A DNA stretch of 64,000 nucleotides from Arthrobacter sp. ISL-5 (GCF_018613835.1 NZ_JAGGPM010000019.1:60739-124738); one strand, 5' to 3'; positions 26,862 to 35,224 are shown, counted from the first letter of the stretch. Made by a program: numbers and translations. The notes: generated by a model from the sequence alone, not told the origin.

Positions 26862-28688
26862 ATGTTCTTGACCTTTTGGCGGTTCCGCAGCGCGATCGCG
26901 TCCCATGCGGGGGCAATGGGCGGAGGTGCGCTGCTGGTTATCTTCGTCGCCGCAATGGAAGTGGCATTGCCCTGGCCCATGAAAATCATTGTCGACGACG
27001 TCCTCCAGCCGTTAGGCCAACCCGCTCAACACGGGACGCCGGCCTTCCTGGGACTAGCCGCACTCGGTCCCCTCCAACTGCTCCTCCTCGCCGCCGGTGC
27101 GCTGCTCACCATGACAGTGATGAACGCCGCCGCGGACTATCTGGGGACCCGCGTGCTCAACAGCGTCGGCGAGAAGACCATGGCCACTATCCGCGCAGAC
27201 GTTTTCGCCCATCTGCAAAGGCTGTCCCTGTCTTTCCACGACAAGCAACGGCTGGGCGACCTGGTCACACGGACCACCACAGACGTCGACTATGTGCGCG
27301 CGCTGATGGTGTCGATGCTTTCGGTGCTGCTTCCCAACGTCTTCATTCTGGGTTTTGTCACCACCATTTGCGTGCTCGTCGATCCCGCATTTGCCCTAAT
27401 TGGCCTTGCAGTGGCCCCGCTGCTGTTCGTGACGGTGCTGGTCTACCGGCGCCGGATAAAGACGGCCTCCCGGGAGGCCCGCAGCAAGGACAGCGACATA
27501 GCAGCAGCCATGTCCGAGACGTTCGCGTCCGTGCGGGTGATGCAGACGTATACGAGCGAAGCGCGTCATGAGGACGACTTCCGCGCCCGGAATAACGGGC
27601 GACGGGACGCCGGCCTGAGGGTCATCCGGCTTCAGTCCATGTTCTCGCCCCTGGTCGACGTCATCGCGACAATGGGCACCGTCCTGGTGCTCTGGATCGG
27701 AGCCCAACGGGTGCTGGAAGGCACCATGACGCTGGGAGTGTTGCTCGTATTCCTCGCCTACCTCAAGGCGCTCTATTCGCCGATGAAGTCCCTGGCGAAA
27801 CTGACAACGGTGATTAGCCGCGGGCAGGCGAGCGCCGAGCGTATCCAGGAAATTCTGGACACGGCCCCGGCCATCTCGGACAAGCCAGGGGCCGTGCCTG
27901 CCCCGAAGCTGGCCGGCGCAGTGGAATTGCGCGGCGTCTGCTTCGGCTACCAGGGGGATCGACATGTCCTGCACGGGATTGACCTCAAGGCCGAGCCAGG
28001 GAGCGTCGTGGCCATCACCGGCCCCACGGGAGCCGGAAAATCGTCCGTCGCCAGTCTGATTCCGCGCCTGTACGACGCGACGCGGGGGGCCGTTCTGCTC
28101 GACGGCATGGACGTGAGGGATATGCAGGTCGCCACCGTGCGCAAGCAGATCTCCATGGTGCTGCAGGAGTCCATCCTCTTCCGGGGAACGATCTACGACA
28201 ACATCGCCTACGGCTCCGAGGGGGCGGCCAGGGAGCAGGTGCTTGCGGCCGCCGAGGCGGCCCACGTGGACGAATTCGTCCGGAACCTTCCGCTGGGATA
28301 TGACACCCCGGTAGCGGAGAGAGGCGTCACCCTCTCCGGCGGACAGCGCCAGCGCATCGCCATCGCCCGGGCACTGGTCCGGGACACGCCCATTGTCATC
28401 CTCGACGAACCAACGTCCGGCCTGGATGCGATCTCGGAGCAATACGTCATGCGTGGCCTCGAACGGCTGATGGCCCGACGCACGGTCATCGTCATTGCCC
28501 ACCGGGTTTCCACGCTCAAACGCGCCGACCGGATTTATGTCATGGACCATGGCCGGGTTGTCGAAAGCGGCCGGCACGGCGAGCTTGTCGAAGCCGGCGG
28601 CCTCTACAGCCGCCTGGATCAGCTCCAGCACGCCAAGGATGCACCGGCGCCGGCCTTGAGCCTGGTGCCGACGGAGTCGAGCGCATGA
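26862..28688 (+). CDS. ABC exporter half-transporter (permease-ATPase fusion)
   Basis: 608 residues from ATG 26862, placed five bases after AGGGGG. Six membrane helices fill residues ~15-300. The ATPase domain has Walker A GPTGAGKSS (~390), the signature LSGGQRQR (~495), Walker B VILDEP and the H-loop IAHRVST. It should form a homodimeric or heterodimeric exporter of lipids, peptides or drugs, of the MsbA/LmrA type. Its TGA overlaps the ATG of the next gene (28685), so the two are translationally coupled. Confidence 0.92.
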   Translation: MFLTFWRFRSAIASHAGAMGGGALLVIFVAAMEVALPWPMKIIVDDVLQPLGQPAQHGTPAFLGLAALGPLQLLLLAAGALLTMTVMNAAADYLGTRVLNSVGEKTMATIRADVFAHLQRLSLSFHDKQRLGDLVTRTTTDVDYVRALMVSMLSVLLPNVFILGFVTTICVLVDPAFALIGLAVAPLLFVTVLVYRRRIKTASREARSKDSDIAAAMSETFASVRVMQTYTSEARHEDDFRARNNGRRDAGLRVIRLQSMFSPLVDVIATMGTVLVLWIGAQRVLEGTMTLGVLLVFLAYLKALYSPMKSLAKLTTVISRGQASAERIQEILDTAPAISDKPGAVPAPKLAGAVELRGVCFGYQGDRHVLHGIDLKAEPGSVVAITGPTGAGKSSVASLIPRLYDATRGAVLLDGMDVRDMQVATVRKQISMVLQESILFRGTIYDNIAYGSEGAAREQVLAAAEAAHVDEFVRNLPLGYDTPVAERGVTLSGGQRQRIAIARALVRDTPIVILDEPTSGLDAISEQYVMRGLERLMARRTVIVIAHRVSTLKRADRIYVMDHGRVVESGRHGELVEAGGLYSRLDQLQHAKDAPAPALSLVPTESSA

Positions 28689-29602
28689 GCAGGCCGGGCA
28701 CTTACGGTGCGCTGCCCTGGCGCATCGGAAGCAAGGGCGCCCTCGAAGTACTCCTGATTCACCGGCCGGCGCATGGCGACTGGTCCATCCCCAAAGGCAA
28801 GGCAGAGCCTGGGGAGTCGGCCCGGGACTGTGCGGCGCGGGAAGTGCGGGAGGAGACCGGATTCGAATGCCGCCTCGGCGCGGAACTGCCCAGCATCCGG
28901 TACGAAGACAGCAGGAACAGGATCAAGACGATCCGCTACTGGGCCGCAGCCGCGGAGTCAGGCCACTTCCGTGCTAACGCCGAGGTGGACGCGGCGAGGT
29001 GGCTGTCCCTCCCCGCTGCCTTGCGCACCGTGACGGAGCCGCGGGACCGGCCGGCCATCGTCGCCCTGGGCACGCAGCTCCAGCTGCAGCTCGGAGTGCG
29101 TCCCGTGCCTGAGCGGGAAAAAATGTTGTTGCTGGTCCGCGGCGCCCAGGTCACCAAGCGAAGCGAACGGGGCCGTTCGGATGACAGCTGGCCGCTGGGC
29201 GACGAAGTTGAACACGCCGCCCAATCACTGGCCGCGTTGGGCGCAGTGTTCAAAATAGAGCGGGTCCTGTCCGCCCCTACGACCCGCTGCGTCGAGACCG
29301 TAGCCGAGCTGGCGCGGCGGGAGTCCCTCGAGGTGGAGCGTTCAGACCACCTGACCGGTGGCAGCATCGAAGCAACCCTCGGCCTCGTTGCACAGGCCCG
29401 CGGGACCGGAACGGTCCTGTGCACGCACGAGGGAGTAGTGGCAGGCGTCCTGGACCACCTGATCCGCCATGACCGCACGATCCTGAACAAGCGATTCCGC
29501 GTCCGCAAAGGATCCGCCTGGGTCCTCACCGGAGATGACAGCCGCTACCACTCCGCCTACTATCTCCCGCTGCCGGCGGCGGACCTCGTCAGCAGACCGT
29601 AG
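28685..29602 (+). CDS. NUDIX hydrolase fused to a degenerate histidine-phosphatase domain (MutT1-like)
   Basis: 305 residues. The NUDIX box is intact: GKAEPGESARDCAAREVREE in the expected pattern at residues ~37-60, so a nucleoside-diphosphate-X such as 8-oxo-dGTP or a diadenosine polyphosphate is the likely substrate. The C-terminal half (~145-300) is a phosphoglycerate-mutase-like domain. Where the family has the catalytic RHG/RHA, this protein reads LVRGAQ, so the nucleophilic histidine is missing, while the later CTHEGVV histidine is kept. It overlaps the ABC exporter by four bases. Confidence 0.85.
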   Translation: MSRPGTYGALPWRIGSKGALEVLLIHRPAHGDWSIPKGKAEPGESARDCAAREVREETGFECRLGAELPSIRYEDSRNRIKTIRYWAAAAESGHFRANAEVDAARWLSLPAALRTVTEPRDRPAIVALGTQLQLQLGVRPVPEREKMLLLVRGAQVTKRSERGRSDDSWPLGDEVEHAAQSLAALGAVFKIERVLSAPTTRCVETVAELARRESLEVERSDHLTGGSIEATLGLVAQARGTGTVLCTHEGVVAGVLDHLIRHDRTILNKRFRVRKGSAWVLTGDDSRYHSAYYLPLPAADLVSRP

Positions 29603-29652
29603 CTGGGGCTGAGCGCTACTCCCCGAAGATTTCCCGGGCGTACAGTCAGTTT

Positions 29653-29976
29653 GTGGACATTGTGGAATTCCTGTCCGATCGCATCGCGGAAGACGAGGCG
29701 GTGGCGCGCAAGCTCCTCGATGACCGGTCGACCTCCGAAACGGGCAAGTGGTATGAACGCCGCCTTCTGCTGGAATGCGAGGCCAAGAGAAGACTCATCG
29801 GCATCATCGAAGCGGCCCGGCAGACCGCCCTGGCATCGCTGGTCAGCGACCCGTTCGGCGAGGACACGCACTGGATTCCGGGCGCCCTGGAATGGACGGG
29901 GCTGTCCCTGAACGCCCTGGCGCTGCCGTACTCTGACCATCCGGACTTCGAACAGGACTGGCTGTGGTCTCCGTGA
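29653..29976 (+). CDS. DUF6221-like small protein
   Basis: 107 residues from a GTG. MDIVEFLSDRIAEDEAVA followed by a helical CEAKRRLIGIIEAARQ and a C-terminal YSDHPDFEQDWLW agrees with the DUF6221 proteins common in actinobacteria (recalled, not searched). The function of the family is unknown; the protein is soluble and mainly helical. It lies 50 bases after the NUDIX gene and may belong to that operon. Confidence 0.65.
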   Translation: MDIVEFLSDRIAEDEAVARKLLDDRSTSETGKWYERRLLLECEAKRRLIGIIEAARQTALASLVSDPFGEDTHWIPGALEWTGLSLNALALPYSDHPDFEQDWLWSP

Positions 29977-30006
29977 CCGGGCTGTCACCTTCCCCGTGAC
30001 CGGCAG

Positions 30007-30867
30007 TCACCTGCTGCCCAGGATCCGTTGGGCATCGGCCTGCGCCTCCAGCTCATGCTGGGACAGGACCGAGCCGGCGATGTGTCCGGCTCCTGACATC
30101 ATGGCCCTGAGCTCCGCGGGCGTGTAGGGCACGGGCCGGCGGTGTGCCATGTAGTGGCAGTTCGGGCACAGCGGGACCAGGTCGCCGATGGGGTCCAGCT
30201 CGTACCCGGGCCCAAGCTGGGAGACGGGCGTCAGATGATGGACGTGGATGAAGCCTTCCCCCTCGGGACCATAGACGGCTTCGAAGGAGAATCCGCAGGC
30301 AGCGCAGGACGTGCCGTGGTGTGCCAGGCAGATCCGCCGGGCCTGGGGGCTGCGCTCATACCGGTTCATGCCGACCCGCGTCAGGGCATCCTGCGAGGCC
30401 GTCCCGGGCACCGGCAGGATCGGATCGATCCCGTCCGGCGGCAGGTGCTCCGCCCAGATGGCGCGGACCGCCCGCTCCTCTGCCTCCGGGATCCGCCGGC
30501 CAGCCGCCCTGACGGTATTCCACCCCGACAGTGGCGCGCCGGCCGTGAGGACGTCCACGGGAATCTGGTCGCCCAGCGGAAGCAGGACGTCAAAGTCGAC
30601 GTCGACGACCGTGCCGGATGCGCCGGTTTTCTCCTCGCGGGCGGGCCGGTACGGCGGAGAAGCGGTAACACCGTGGCCAATCAGTCCGCGGCCCGCTTTC
30701 CCCACCAGGACCAACCAGGCGTCCGCACCGGGCGCGACTTTTGCGCTGTTGAGGATTCGCCACGGGCGCCGATGGACCCCGGCCGCGGCGAGCTCATCGA
30801 CCACTCTCGAATACTCCGGCCACGTAGTACCGGCGCCCGGGTTCCAGCCGAGCAATACTGCCACCAT
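30007..30867 (-). CDS. HNH endonuclease with an EVE-like N-terminal domain
   Basis: 286 residues. The HNH beta-beta-alpha-metal domain is complete in the C-terminal third: CAACGFSFEAVYG, IHVHHLTPVS and DLVPLCPNCHYMAHR, giving two CxxC zinc pairs and the catalytic HH. The first ~140 residues (WNPG...TWPEY near the start, WLVLVGKAGRGLIGHG, then a FDVLLPLGDQIPVDVL strand) have the look of an EVE/PUA-like modified-base reader. EVE-HNH proteins are known as type IV restriction enzymes for modified cytosine. The assignment of the N-domain is by pattern only. Confidence 0.75.
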   Translation of the reverse strand: MVAVLLGWNPGAGTTWPEYSRVVDELAAAGVHRRPWRILNSAKVAPGADAWLVLVGKAGRGLIGHGVTASPPYRPAREEKTGASGTVVDVDFDVLLPLGDQIPVDVLTAGAPLSGWNTVRAAGRRIPEAEERAVRAIWAEHLPPDGIDPILPVPGTASQDALTRVGMNRYERSPQARRICLAHHGTSCAACGFSFEAVYGPEGEGFIHVHHLTPVSQLGPGYELDPIGDLVPLCPNCHYMAHRRPVPYTPAELRAMMSGAGHIAGSVLSQHELEAQADAQRILGSR

Positions 30868-30895
30868 GTCTTTATGGTGCCACCTGAGCGGCCAT

Positions 30896-31531
30896 TCAGG
30901 AGGACCCGCTCCAGAGGCGCCGCCACCACCGGCGCTTGGCCGCCGGCTGCGGTTCCGGCGGCGCAGCGGCGGCCTTGGCTGCCCGCCGCTCGTTCCAGCG
31001 CTGCACTTCGACGTCGGCGTCGCGGATTTTGGTGATCACGGGCGGCCCGCCCTGGAGCTGGCGGCGCGCATCAATCACCCGTGCGTTGAAATCCGCCACG
31101 ATGTCGCGCACCTGTTTTTCCGAGTACTGGGCATCGAGCCTGGCATCGAGCTCGGCGTCCTCGGTGCGCAGGAGTATCGCTTTCGGGCCGAGGCCGGTGA
31201 TGTGTTCACGCTGGATCAGGCCTTTGACCCACCAGTCGGGATCGTAGCCCTCCCCCAGCCCCGGAATCGGCTTGCCCGCGTACTTCAGATTGTCGAACTT
31301 CCCCTGCGCCATGGCGTCCCGGATCAGGTATTCAACCCTGGCGGCGTCATCGATCCTCTTGCGCTTCTGCCGGTCTTCCTCCTCGGCCGCGGCAAGCTCC
31401 GAGTCCTCCCGAGCCGACCCGCCGGAGGCACGGACGGCGCGGAGTTCGGCGCCCCGTTCCATCCGCCGTTTGAACTCGCCGGCCGCCCCGCCGCCCATCG
31501 TGCACCACCGCCCTTGCCGACCTGGATTCAT
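30896..31531 (-). CDS. DUF1992 (DnaJ homologue subfamily C member 28-like) protein
   Basis: About 211 residues from ATG 31531, with an alternative ATG at 31498 close to an AAGGGCGG. The central IRDAMAQGKFDNLKYAGKPI is the hallmark of DUF1992, followed by PDWWVKGLIQRE. Flanks are highly charged, with an Arg/Trp-rich C-terminus (RRWWRRLW) that could touch membranes or nucleic acid. No J domain is present. The function of the family is unknown. A palindrome-family copy lies about 95 bases upstream. Confidence 0.8.
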   Translation of the reverse strand: MNPGRQGRWCTMGGGAAGEFKRRMERGAELRAVRASGGSAREDSELAAAEEEDRQKRKRIDDAARVEYLIRDAMAQGKFDNLKYAGKPIPGLGEGYDPDWWVKGLIQREHITGLGPKAILLRTEDAELDARLDAQYSEKQVRDIVADFNARVIDARRQLQGGPPVITKIRDADVEVQRWNERRAAKAAAAPPEPQPAAKRRWWRRLWSGSS

Positions 31532-31625
31532 AAACCTGACTTCCAGTATTCCGGCGAGGGCCGCGCTCTTCAACGGCAGCGGCTCATGGCGCACCACCGG
31601 GATTGCCCGCCCCGAACGGGACGAT

Positions 31626-31662
31626 AGAGTACGACGGCGGGCATCTCCCGCCGTCGTACTCT
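31626..31662. repeat. Copy of the dispersed palindrome, 16-bp arms
   Basis: AGAGTACGACGGCGGG (31626-31641) is exactly complementary to 31647-31662 around CATCT. It lies upstream of the DUF1992 gene and just past the stop of the small leftward frame at 31671-31895, where it could act as terminator on the minus strand. Confidence 0.75.
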
Positions 31663-31670
31663 GCGTTCGC

Positions 31671-31895
31671 TTACATGGGGTCAGGCCAGTTTCCGATGAC
31701 CGCGCGGACCGGGGAGGCAGCGCCGTGGGAATCGCCGGCAGCATGCGCGCCGGGACGGGACGGTCCTTCAGTGTCGAACGTGGCCGGGCTGACAGCTCCA
31801 GGCGTGGAGGGCCCGGCAGGGCCTGGCGCGACCCCGCTGGGCGGCGTGTGCATGGGTTCAGAGGTGGCTGGAGGCTCAGACCTCGGAAGATTCAT
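31671..31895 (-). CDS. Possible small Pro-rich protein
   Basis: 74 residues from ATG 31895, preceded by GAGGG. The product is rich in Pro, Ala, Gly and Ser with no hydrophobic core, so it would be disordered. The palindrome at 31626-31662 follows as a potential terminator, which is the main support. A chance open frame remains possible. Confidence 0.35.
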   Translation of the reverse strand: MNLPRSEPPATSEPMHTPPSGVAPGPAGPSTPGAVSPATFDTEGPSRPGAHAAGDSHGAASPVRAVIGNWPDPM

Positions 31896-31963
31896 CGGTA
31901 CCCTCGCATATCGTCGGCCACTGAAAGCCGGACTATGGGACATGTGGACGATGTCCGTGCCGT

Positions 31964-32008
31964 CACTTGAGCGGGCCGGTGCAGCATTGCTCCCGGCCGG
32001 CTCAAGTG
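31964..32008. repeat. Large hairpin in a gene-free stretch
   Basis: CACTTGAGCGGGCCGG (31964-31979) pairs with 31993-32008 at 15 of 16 positions around a 13-base loop. It is the only clear structure in the gene-free 31896-32229 interval and is unrelated to the dispersed palindrome. It may terminate leftward transcription from the GNAT remnant or be part of an old insertion. Confidence 0.45.
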
Positions 32009-32229
32009 GCGGCGTCGATCATCGTAGTATCGGAGAAGCCGACGCGGATCGGCCACTCCGACAGCGACCGTGGCGGCCGTCCCAGCCCAGCTGGTGCAGG
32101 CAAATCGCGCATATGCCGGCACTTGCAACCACCTAATGCAACAACAGTATGGCTACCGCCCGGCAGAAGCATCCGTACCCATTACCCGAATTTTTTCCCC
32201 AGCGGCTACTTGTCCACTCGGGGCCGGCG

Positions 32230-32762
32230 TCAGTCCAGAATGCGCTGGAAGAGTATGTGGTCCTGCCAGCGGCCCGCAATCTTGAGGTAGGACGCGGCGT
32301 GGCCGATCCTCTGGAAGCCCGCGCGGGCCGGACTTTTTGGGAGGCCGCGTTGTGGACGAGCGTTCCCGCCTGGACCCTGTGCAGCCCGTAACTGTCCCGT
32401 GCGGATGCGAGCGCAAAAGCCACGGCGGCGGAGGCGATTCCGCGGCCGTTGACCTCCCCGTCCACCCAGTACCCCAGGTGGGCGCTGAGCACCGGCCCGG
32501 AAAATCCGGCTCAAAGTGATGTTTCCAAGAATCGCCCCTCGCCGTCGACGAGAACCCAGGGCACCGACAAACCGGAGTCATACTGGGCAAGCCTTGATCC
32601 GATTTCTCGGCGCTGGCCCGCCACCGTGAAAAATTCTTCCGGCCTGACCGGCTCCCAGGGGGCGAGGTGCTCCCGGTTGCGCCGGTAAGCCGCCGCTTGG
32701 GCCTCCGCGTCCGAGGAATGCAGCAGCCTCACGCCGACGTCGCCAACCAGGGAATGAAGCAT
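32230..32762 (-). pseudogene. GNAT (RimJ/RimL-type) acetyltransferase gene with several frameshifts
   Basis: ATG 32762 begins a RimJ-like protein (GVRLLHSSDAEAQAAAYRRN, HLAPWEPVRPEEFF) that loses its frame near 32515. The middle (AHLGYWVDGEVNGRGIASAA, the acetyl-CoA-binding region) is in a second frame, and the end (RIGHAASYLKIAGRWQDH) in a third. At least two indels are needed to join about 177 residues, the usual length for ribosomal-protein-type N-acetyltransferases. The gene is not functional as written. Confidence 0.7.
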
Positions 32763-32820
32763 TGAAGTCACCGGGGCGACTCTACTTATCCCGAGGGGAC
32801 GCTTCAACCGGCGGGACAGG

Positions 32821-32845
32821 CGACGGCGGGATCCTCCCGCCGTCG
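32821..32845. repeat. Copy of the dispersed palindrome between divergent genes
   Basis: CGACGGCGGGA (32821-32831) and TCCCGCCGTCG (32835-32845) are perfect complements with three bases between. It lies 54 bases upstream of the gene at 32899 and 59 upstream of the leftward GNAT remnant, so neither gene could use it as a terminator. Confidence 0.75.
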
Positions 32846-32898
32846 TCGTCTGGCGTAACGTTCGAAATATCTGTGCCGGGGCGGCTGTTGGGGCGGAT

Positions 32899-33540
32899 AT
32901 GACAAGAATCGGAATCATCGGTGCAGGACACATTGGCAGCCAGGTCGCGCGCAAGGCGGTGCAGCTGGGTTATGACGTGGTCATCAGCAACTCGCGGGGA
33001 CCGGAAACCCTGGCGGAACTGGTGGCGGAACTGGGGCCGCAGGCGCGGGCCGCGACGCCGGCCGAAGCGGCAGCGGCGGGTGATTTCGCCGTCGTCACCG
33101 TTCCCTTCAGGAACTACCTGGATATCCCCGTGGGGCCGCTTGCCGGCAAGGTCGTGATCGACACGAACAACTACTACTGGGAGCGCGACGGCCGCTTCCC
33201 GGCCCTGGACAACGGCGAAGCCACCACCTCGGGGCTGCCGCAGGAACACCTGCCCGCATCCAAGGTGGCCAAGGGCTTCAACCACATCATGGCCAAGCAG
33301 ATCACCGCGGACGGCACGCCGGCGGGCACGGCCAACCGCAGGGCCCTCGCCACCGCCAGCGACTATGCGGAAGCGAGCGCGCTGGTAACGAGGCTCTATG
33401 ACGAGTTCGGCTTCGATACCGTCAACATCGGCCCGCTGTCCGAGAGCTGGCGCGCCGAGCGGGACCGCCCCGCCTACGTCGTGTGGCAGAACGCGCCGGA
33501 GCTTGCCGAGAACCTCGCCAAAGCTCCACGCACCATCTGA
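32899..33540 (+). CDS. NADPH-dependent F420-reductase-like / NAD(P)-binding protein
   Basis: 213 residues. The Rossmann motif GIIGAGHIGSQVAR opens the protein, followed by NSRGPETL (the NADP phosphate-binding pattern of F420:NADPH oxidoreductases). VVTVPFRNYLDIP and DTNNYYWERDG continue the fold. It probably transfers hydride between NADPH and a flavin/deazaflavin or small substrate in the cytoplasm. The ATG is close to the recurrent palindrome upstream, and a second copy follows the stop as terminator. Confidence 0.85.
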   Translation: MTRIGIIGAGHIGSQVARKAVQLGYDVVISNSRGPETLAELVAELGPQARAATPAEAAAAGDFAVVTVPFRNYLDIPVGPLAGKVVIDTNNYYWERDGRFPALDNGEATTSGLPQEHLPASKVAKGFNHIMAKQITADGTPAGTANRRALATASDYAEASALVTRLYDEFGFDTVNIGPLSESWRAERDRPAYVVWQNAPELAENLAKAPRTI

Positions 33541-33546
33541 AACGCA

Positions 33547-33583
33547 AGGGGGCGACGGCGGGAGATTCCCGCCGTCGCCCCCT
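33547..33583. terminator. Copy of the dispersed palindrome after the NADP-binding gene
   Basis: A 17-bp perfect stem (33547-33563 with 33567-33583) with a GAT loop starts seven bases past the stop codon. It sits between convergent genes and should act on both strands. Confidence 0.8.
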
Positions 33584-33604
33584 AGGGGCTTGCTCCTGCC
33601 GCTG

Positions 33605-33916
33605 TTAGCTGCCGCTGACGTAGCTACCTTCGGTTTCGTCGTGCAACCCGCCGGCGAGCGTGACGTAGCGTCCCGGGACGCGGTTGCCGTTACCGCGGCC
33701 GCCGGGCGTGCTGATGTAGGTGCCTTCGGTGCGCCTGCGGTGTGGCTGGTGGGCGGTGGTCGTGGGCAGGTGGTCCGGGGCGGACGCCTGGGCGGGTGCG
33801 GCAGCAGGAATCAGCGGACCCCGAGGGATCGAATGGTTGTAGGCATGGGGGCCACTGCAGTCGATGTCTCCGGTTCGGCGCAGCACACATGGGGTGTGGC
33901 GGTGGTTGTTACCCAC
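33605..33916 (-). CDS. Hypothetical protein with C-terminal GxYV repeats
   Basis: 103 residues from a GTG at 33916. The last 45 residues hold three short repeats, GTYISTPGG, GRYVTLAGG and GSYVSGS, spaced evenly; the first part is Pro/His-rich. Short proteins ending with such repeats are remembered from Arthrobacter genomes. No function is known. The start is uncertain because no strong ribosome site was found. Confidence 0.5.
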   Translation of the reverse strand: MGNNHRHTPCVLRRTGDIDCSGPHAYNHSIPRGPLIPAAAPAQASAPDHLPTTTAHQPHRRRTEGTYISTPGGRGNGNRVPGRYVTLAGGLHDETEGSYVSGS

Positions 33917-34047
33917 CGGGCGCTCAAGGAGGGGGCCGCTTGGCGAGCTTGAAGCACTCGACCAGGCCGGCGGAAGCGGAAAAGATTCCGCGGATTGCCC
34001 GGGCTGAACCGGGCAGCTCGCTATTGAGCTGGCATGGTTAAAACCAT

Positions 34048-34080
34048 AGCGGCTATTTTGAGTAGATCAAAATAGCCGCT
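34048..34080. terminator. AT-containing stem-loop
   Basis: AGCGGCTATTTTGA (34048-34061) pairs exactly with TCAAAATAGCCGCT (34067-34080) around GTAGA. The low GC of the stem top is unusual here. It is followed 14 bases later by a palindrome-family copy, giving two hairpins in tandem. Confidence 0.6.
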
Positions 34081-34093
34081 TCCCTGCGGTTCC

Positions 34094-34137
34094 TTCCGGA
34101 GGACGACGGCGGGAGGTCCCGCCGTCGTCCTCCGGAA
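34094..34137. terminator. Longest copy of the dispersed palindrome (21-bp arms)
   Basis: 34094-34114 and 34117-34137 are fully complementary with only GG between, so the arms reach 21 bases. It lies 11 bases beyond the stop side of the leftward membrane-protein gene and most likely terminates it. Confidence 0.8.
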
Positions 34138-34147
34138 CGACGAACCC

Positions 34148-34363
34148 TCACATGTTTTCCGCGCGGGATTCTCCGTCCGGCGCCGTTTCAGGTTCTTCGC
34201 TGCGCTCCAGGACCTGCCACACGATCACCGATCCGGTGACGGCGGCGGCCAAGATGCCGAGGATCAGCCACGCTGTCCTGGAGGCCCGCCCGCCGGACCG
34301 GAGACGCTTCTCCGCGCGGCTCAATGCCTCACGAGCGTGAACCTTGTTCTCAGCCCTGTTCAT
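34148..34363 (-). CDS. Small single-span membrane protein
   Basis: 71 residues. A basic N-terminal helix (REALSRAEKRLRSGGRASR) precedes one transmembrane segment (TAWLILGILAAAVTGSVIVW), and the C-terminus is acidic (ERSEEPETAPDGES). The charge pattern predicts the N-terminus inside. No family is recognised. Confidence 0.65.
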   Translation of the reverse strand: MNRAENKVHAREALSRAEKRLRSGGRASRTAWLILGILAAAVTGSVIVWQVLERSEEPETAPDGESRAENM

Positions 34364-34444
34364 TCCTATCTCCGCCTTCCGGGATTCTGTCGTTTGGCCA
34401 GCTCTGTGACCCTGAAAATACCCAAATAATAACCGGAGGGCACG

Positions 34445-34732
34445 TTAATTCGGAGCCGACTCCAGATGACTGGCGTCGTCATGCCTGGCGGAGCGGGCCA
34501 GGATCGCGGCGACGAAAGCTGCAGTGGTTGCCAGGACGCGGGACTCTCCGCAGTTCGCGCAGTCGAAGGCGACGGCCAGGGTTTCCAAGCGGCGGTTCAA
34601 GACGGTGACGGAATCGACGAGGAGGTGCCGGTCCGTGTCGCAGGCTGCGCACCACGGGCGGCTTCCCCGCGGCTGGTGAGCGCCCCGCGGGAGGTAGGTG
34701 CTGGGGGTTGCGCTCAACGGGTCAGACCACAC
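34445..34732 (-). CDS. Small protein with a two-CxxC zinc-ribbon-like core
   Basis: 95 residues from GTG 34732. WCAACDTDRHLLVDS and FDCANCGESRVL supply two CxxC pairs about 30 residues apart, as in small zinc ribbons. The start overlaps the stop of the upstream gene (34722-34979), so the pair is probably translationally coupled. Function unknown. Confidence 0.55.
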   Translation of the reverse strand: MWSDPLSATPSTYLPRGAHQPRGSRPWCAACDTDRHLLVDSVTVLNRRLETLAVAFDCANCGESRVLATTAAFVAAILARSARHDDASHLESAPN

Positions 34733-34979
34733 CCGGGTAGCTCGCCAGAATGTAATCCGCCGCGGCGGGGCCCTTCATGCGGAGCCCGTCATGCCCGGGA
34801 CGGATCCGCTTCCTCCTCATCGCCGCCCAGAAGGCGGCCTCCGGACGGGGCGCAGCCTGGTGCAGGAAACACCAGCTGGTGTACAGGCCGTAAAGGCAGT
34901 CCCGGCCCAGGGCTGAGTCACGCCGGTCGCTGGGGGTGGTGGCTTCTTCAAGGAATTGGTCGAACTGGGAATTTGCCAT
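34722..34979 (-). CDS. Hypothetical protein, ~85 aa
   Basis: ATG 34979 (MANSQFDQFLEEATTPSDRR) begins a soluble helical protein ending with GPAAADYILASYPGVV. Central CLYGLYTSWCFLHQ contains two cysteines. It overlaps the next gene by 11 bases on the same strand. No family was recognised. The 304-base gap upstream, to 35283, holds the TetR operator region. Confidence 0.55.
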   Translation of the reverse strand: MANSQFDQFLEEATTPSDRRDSALGRDCLYGLYTSWCFLHQAAPRPEAAFWAAMRRKRIRPGHDGLRMKGPAAADYILASYPGVV

Positions 34980-35196
34980 GGGGTGGCCCTTGTCCGCGGA
35001 GTGCGTTTTGTGCCGCCATTTGGCTACAGCAGCTGAAGCTTCAATGCCGTGCACAAAGCACTGAAGCGGGTCACCCGGTCATTTTGAACTCTGCGGTGCG
35101 GGCGGTCTGAGTGCGCAGTCACGGCTTCTCCTCAAGCGAAGGTGCAGCCGGTGGCCGCGGTGACGTCGCTTCTGAGGAATCCTGGGCAGACCATTT

Positions 35197-35224
35197 GTCT
35201 ACGCTGTAGACGTTACGCGTAGAC
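35197..35224. promoter_or_regulatory. Probable operator for the adjacent TetR gene
   Basis: GTCTAC-GCT-GTAGAC (35197-35211) is a perfect 6-3-6 inverted repeat, and GTAGAC recurs at 35219-35224 (13 bases on). The cluster lies 60-87 bases upstream of the TetR-type gene within the divergent gap. Confidence 0.55.
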
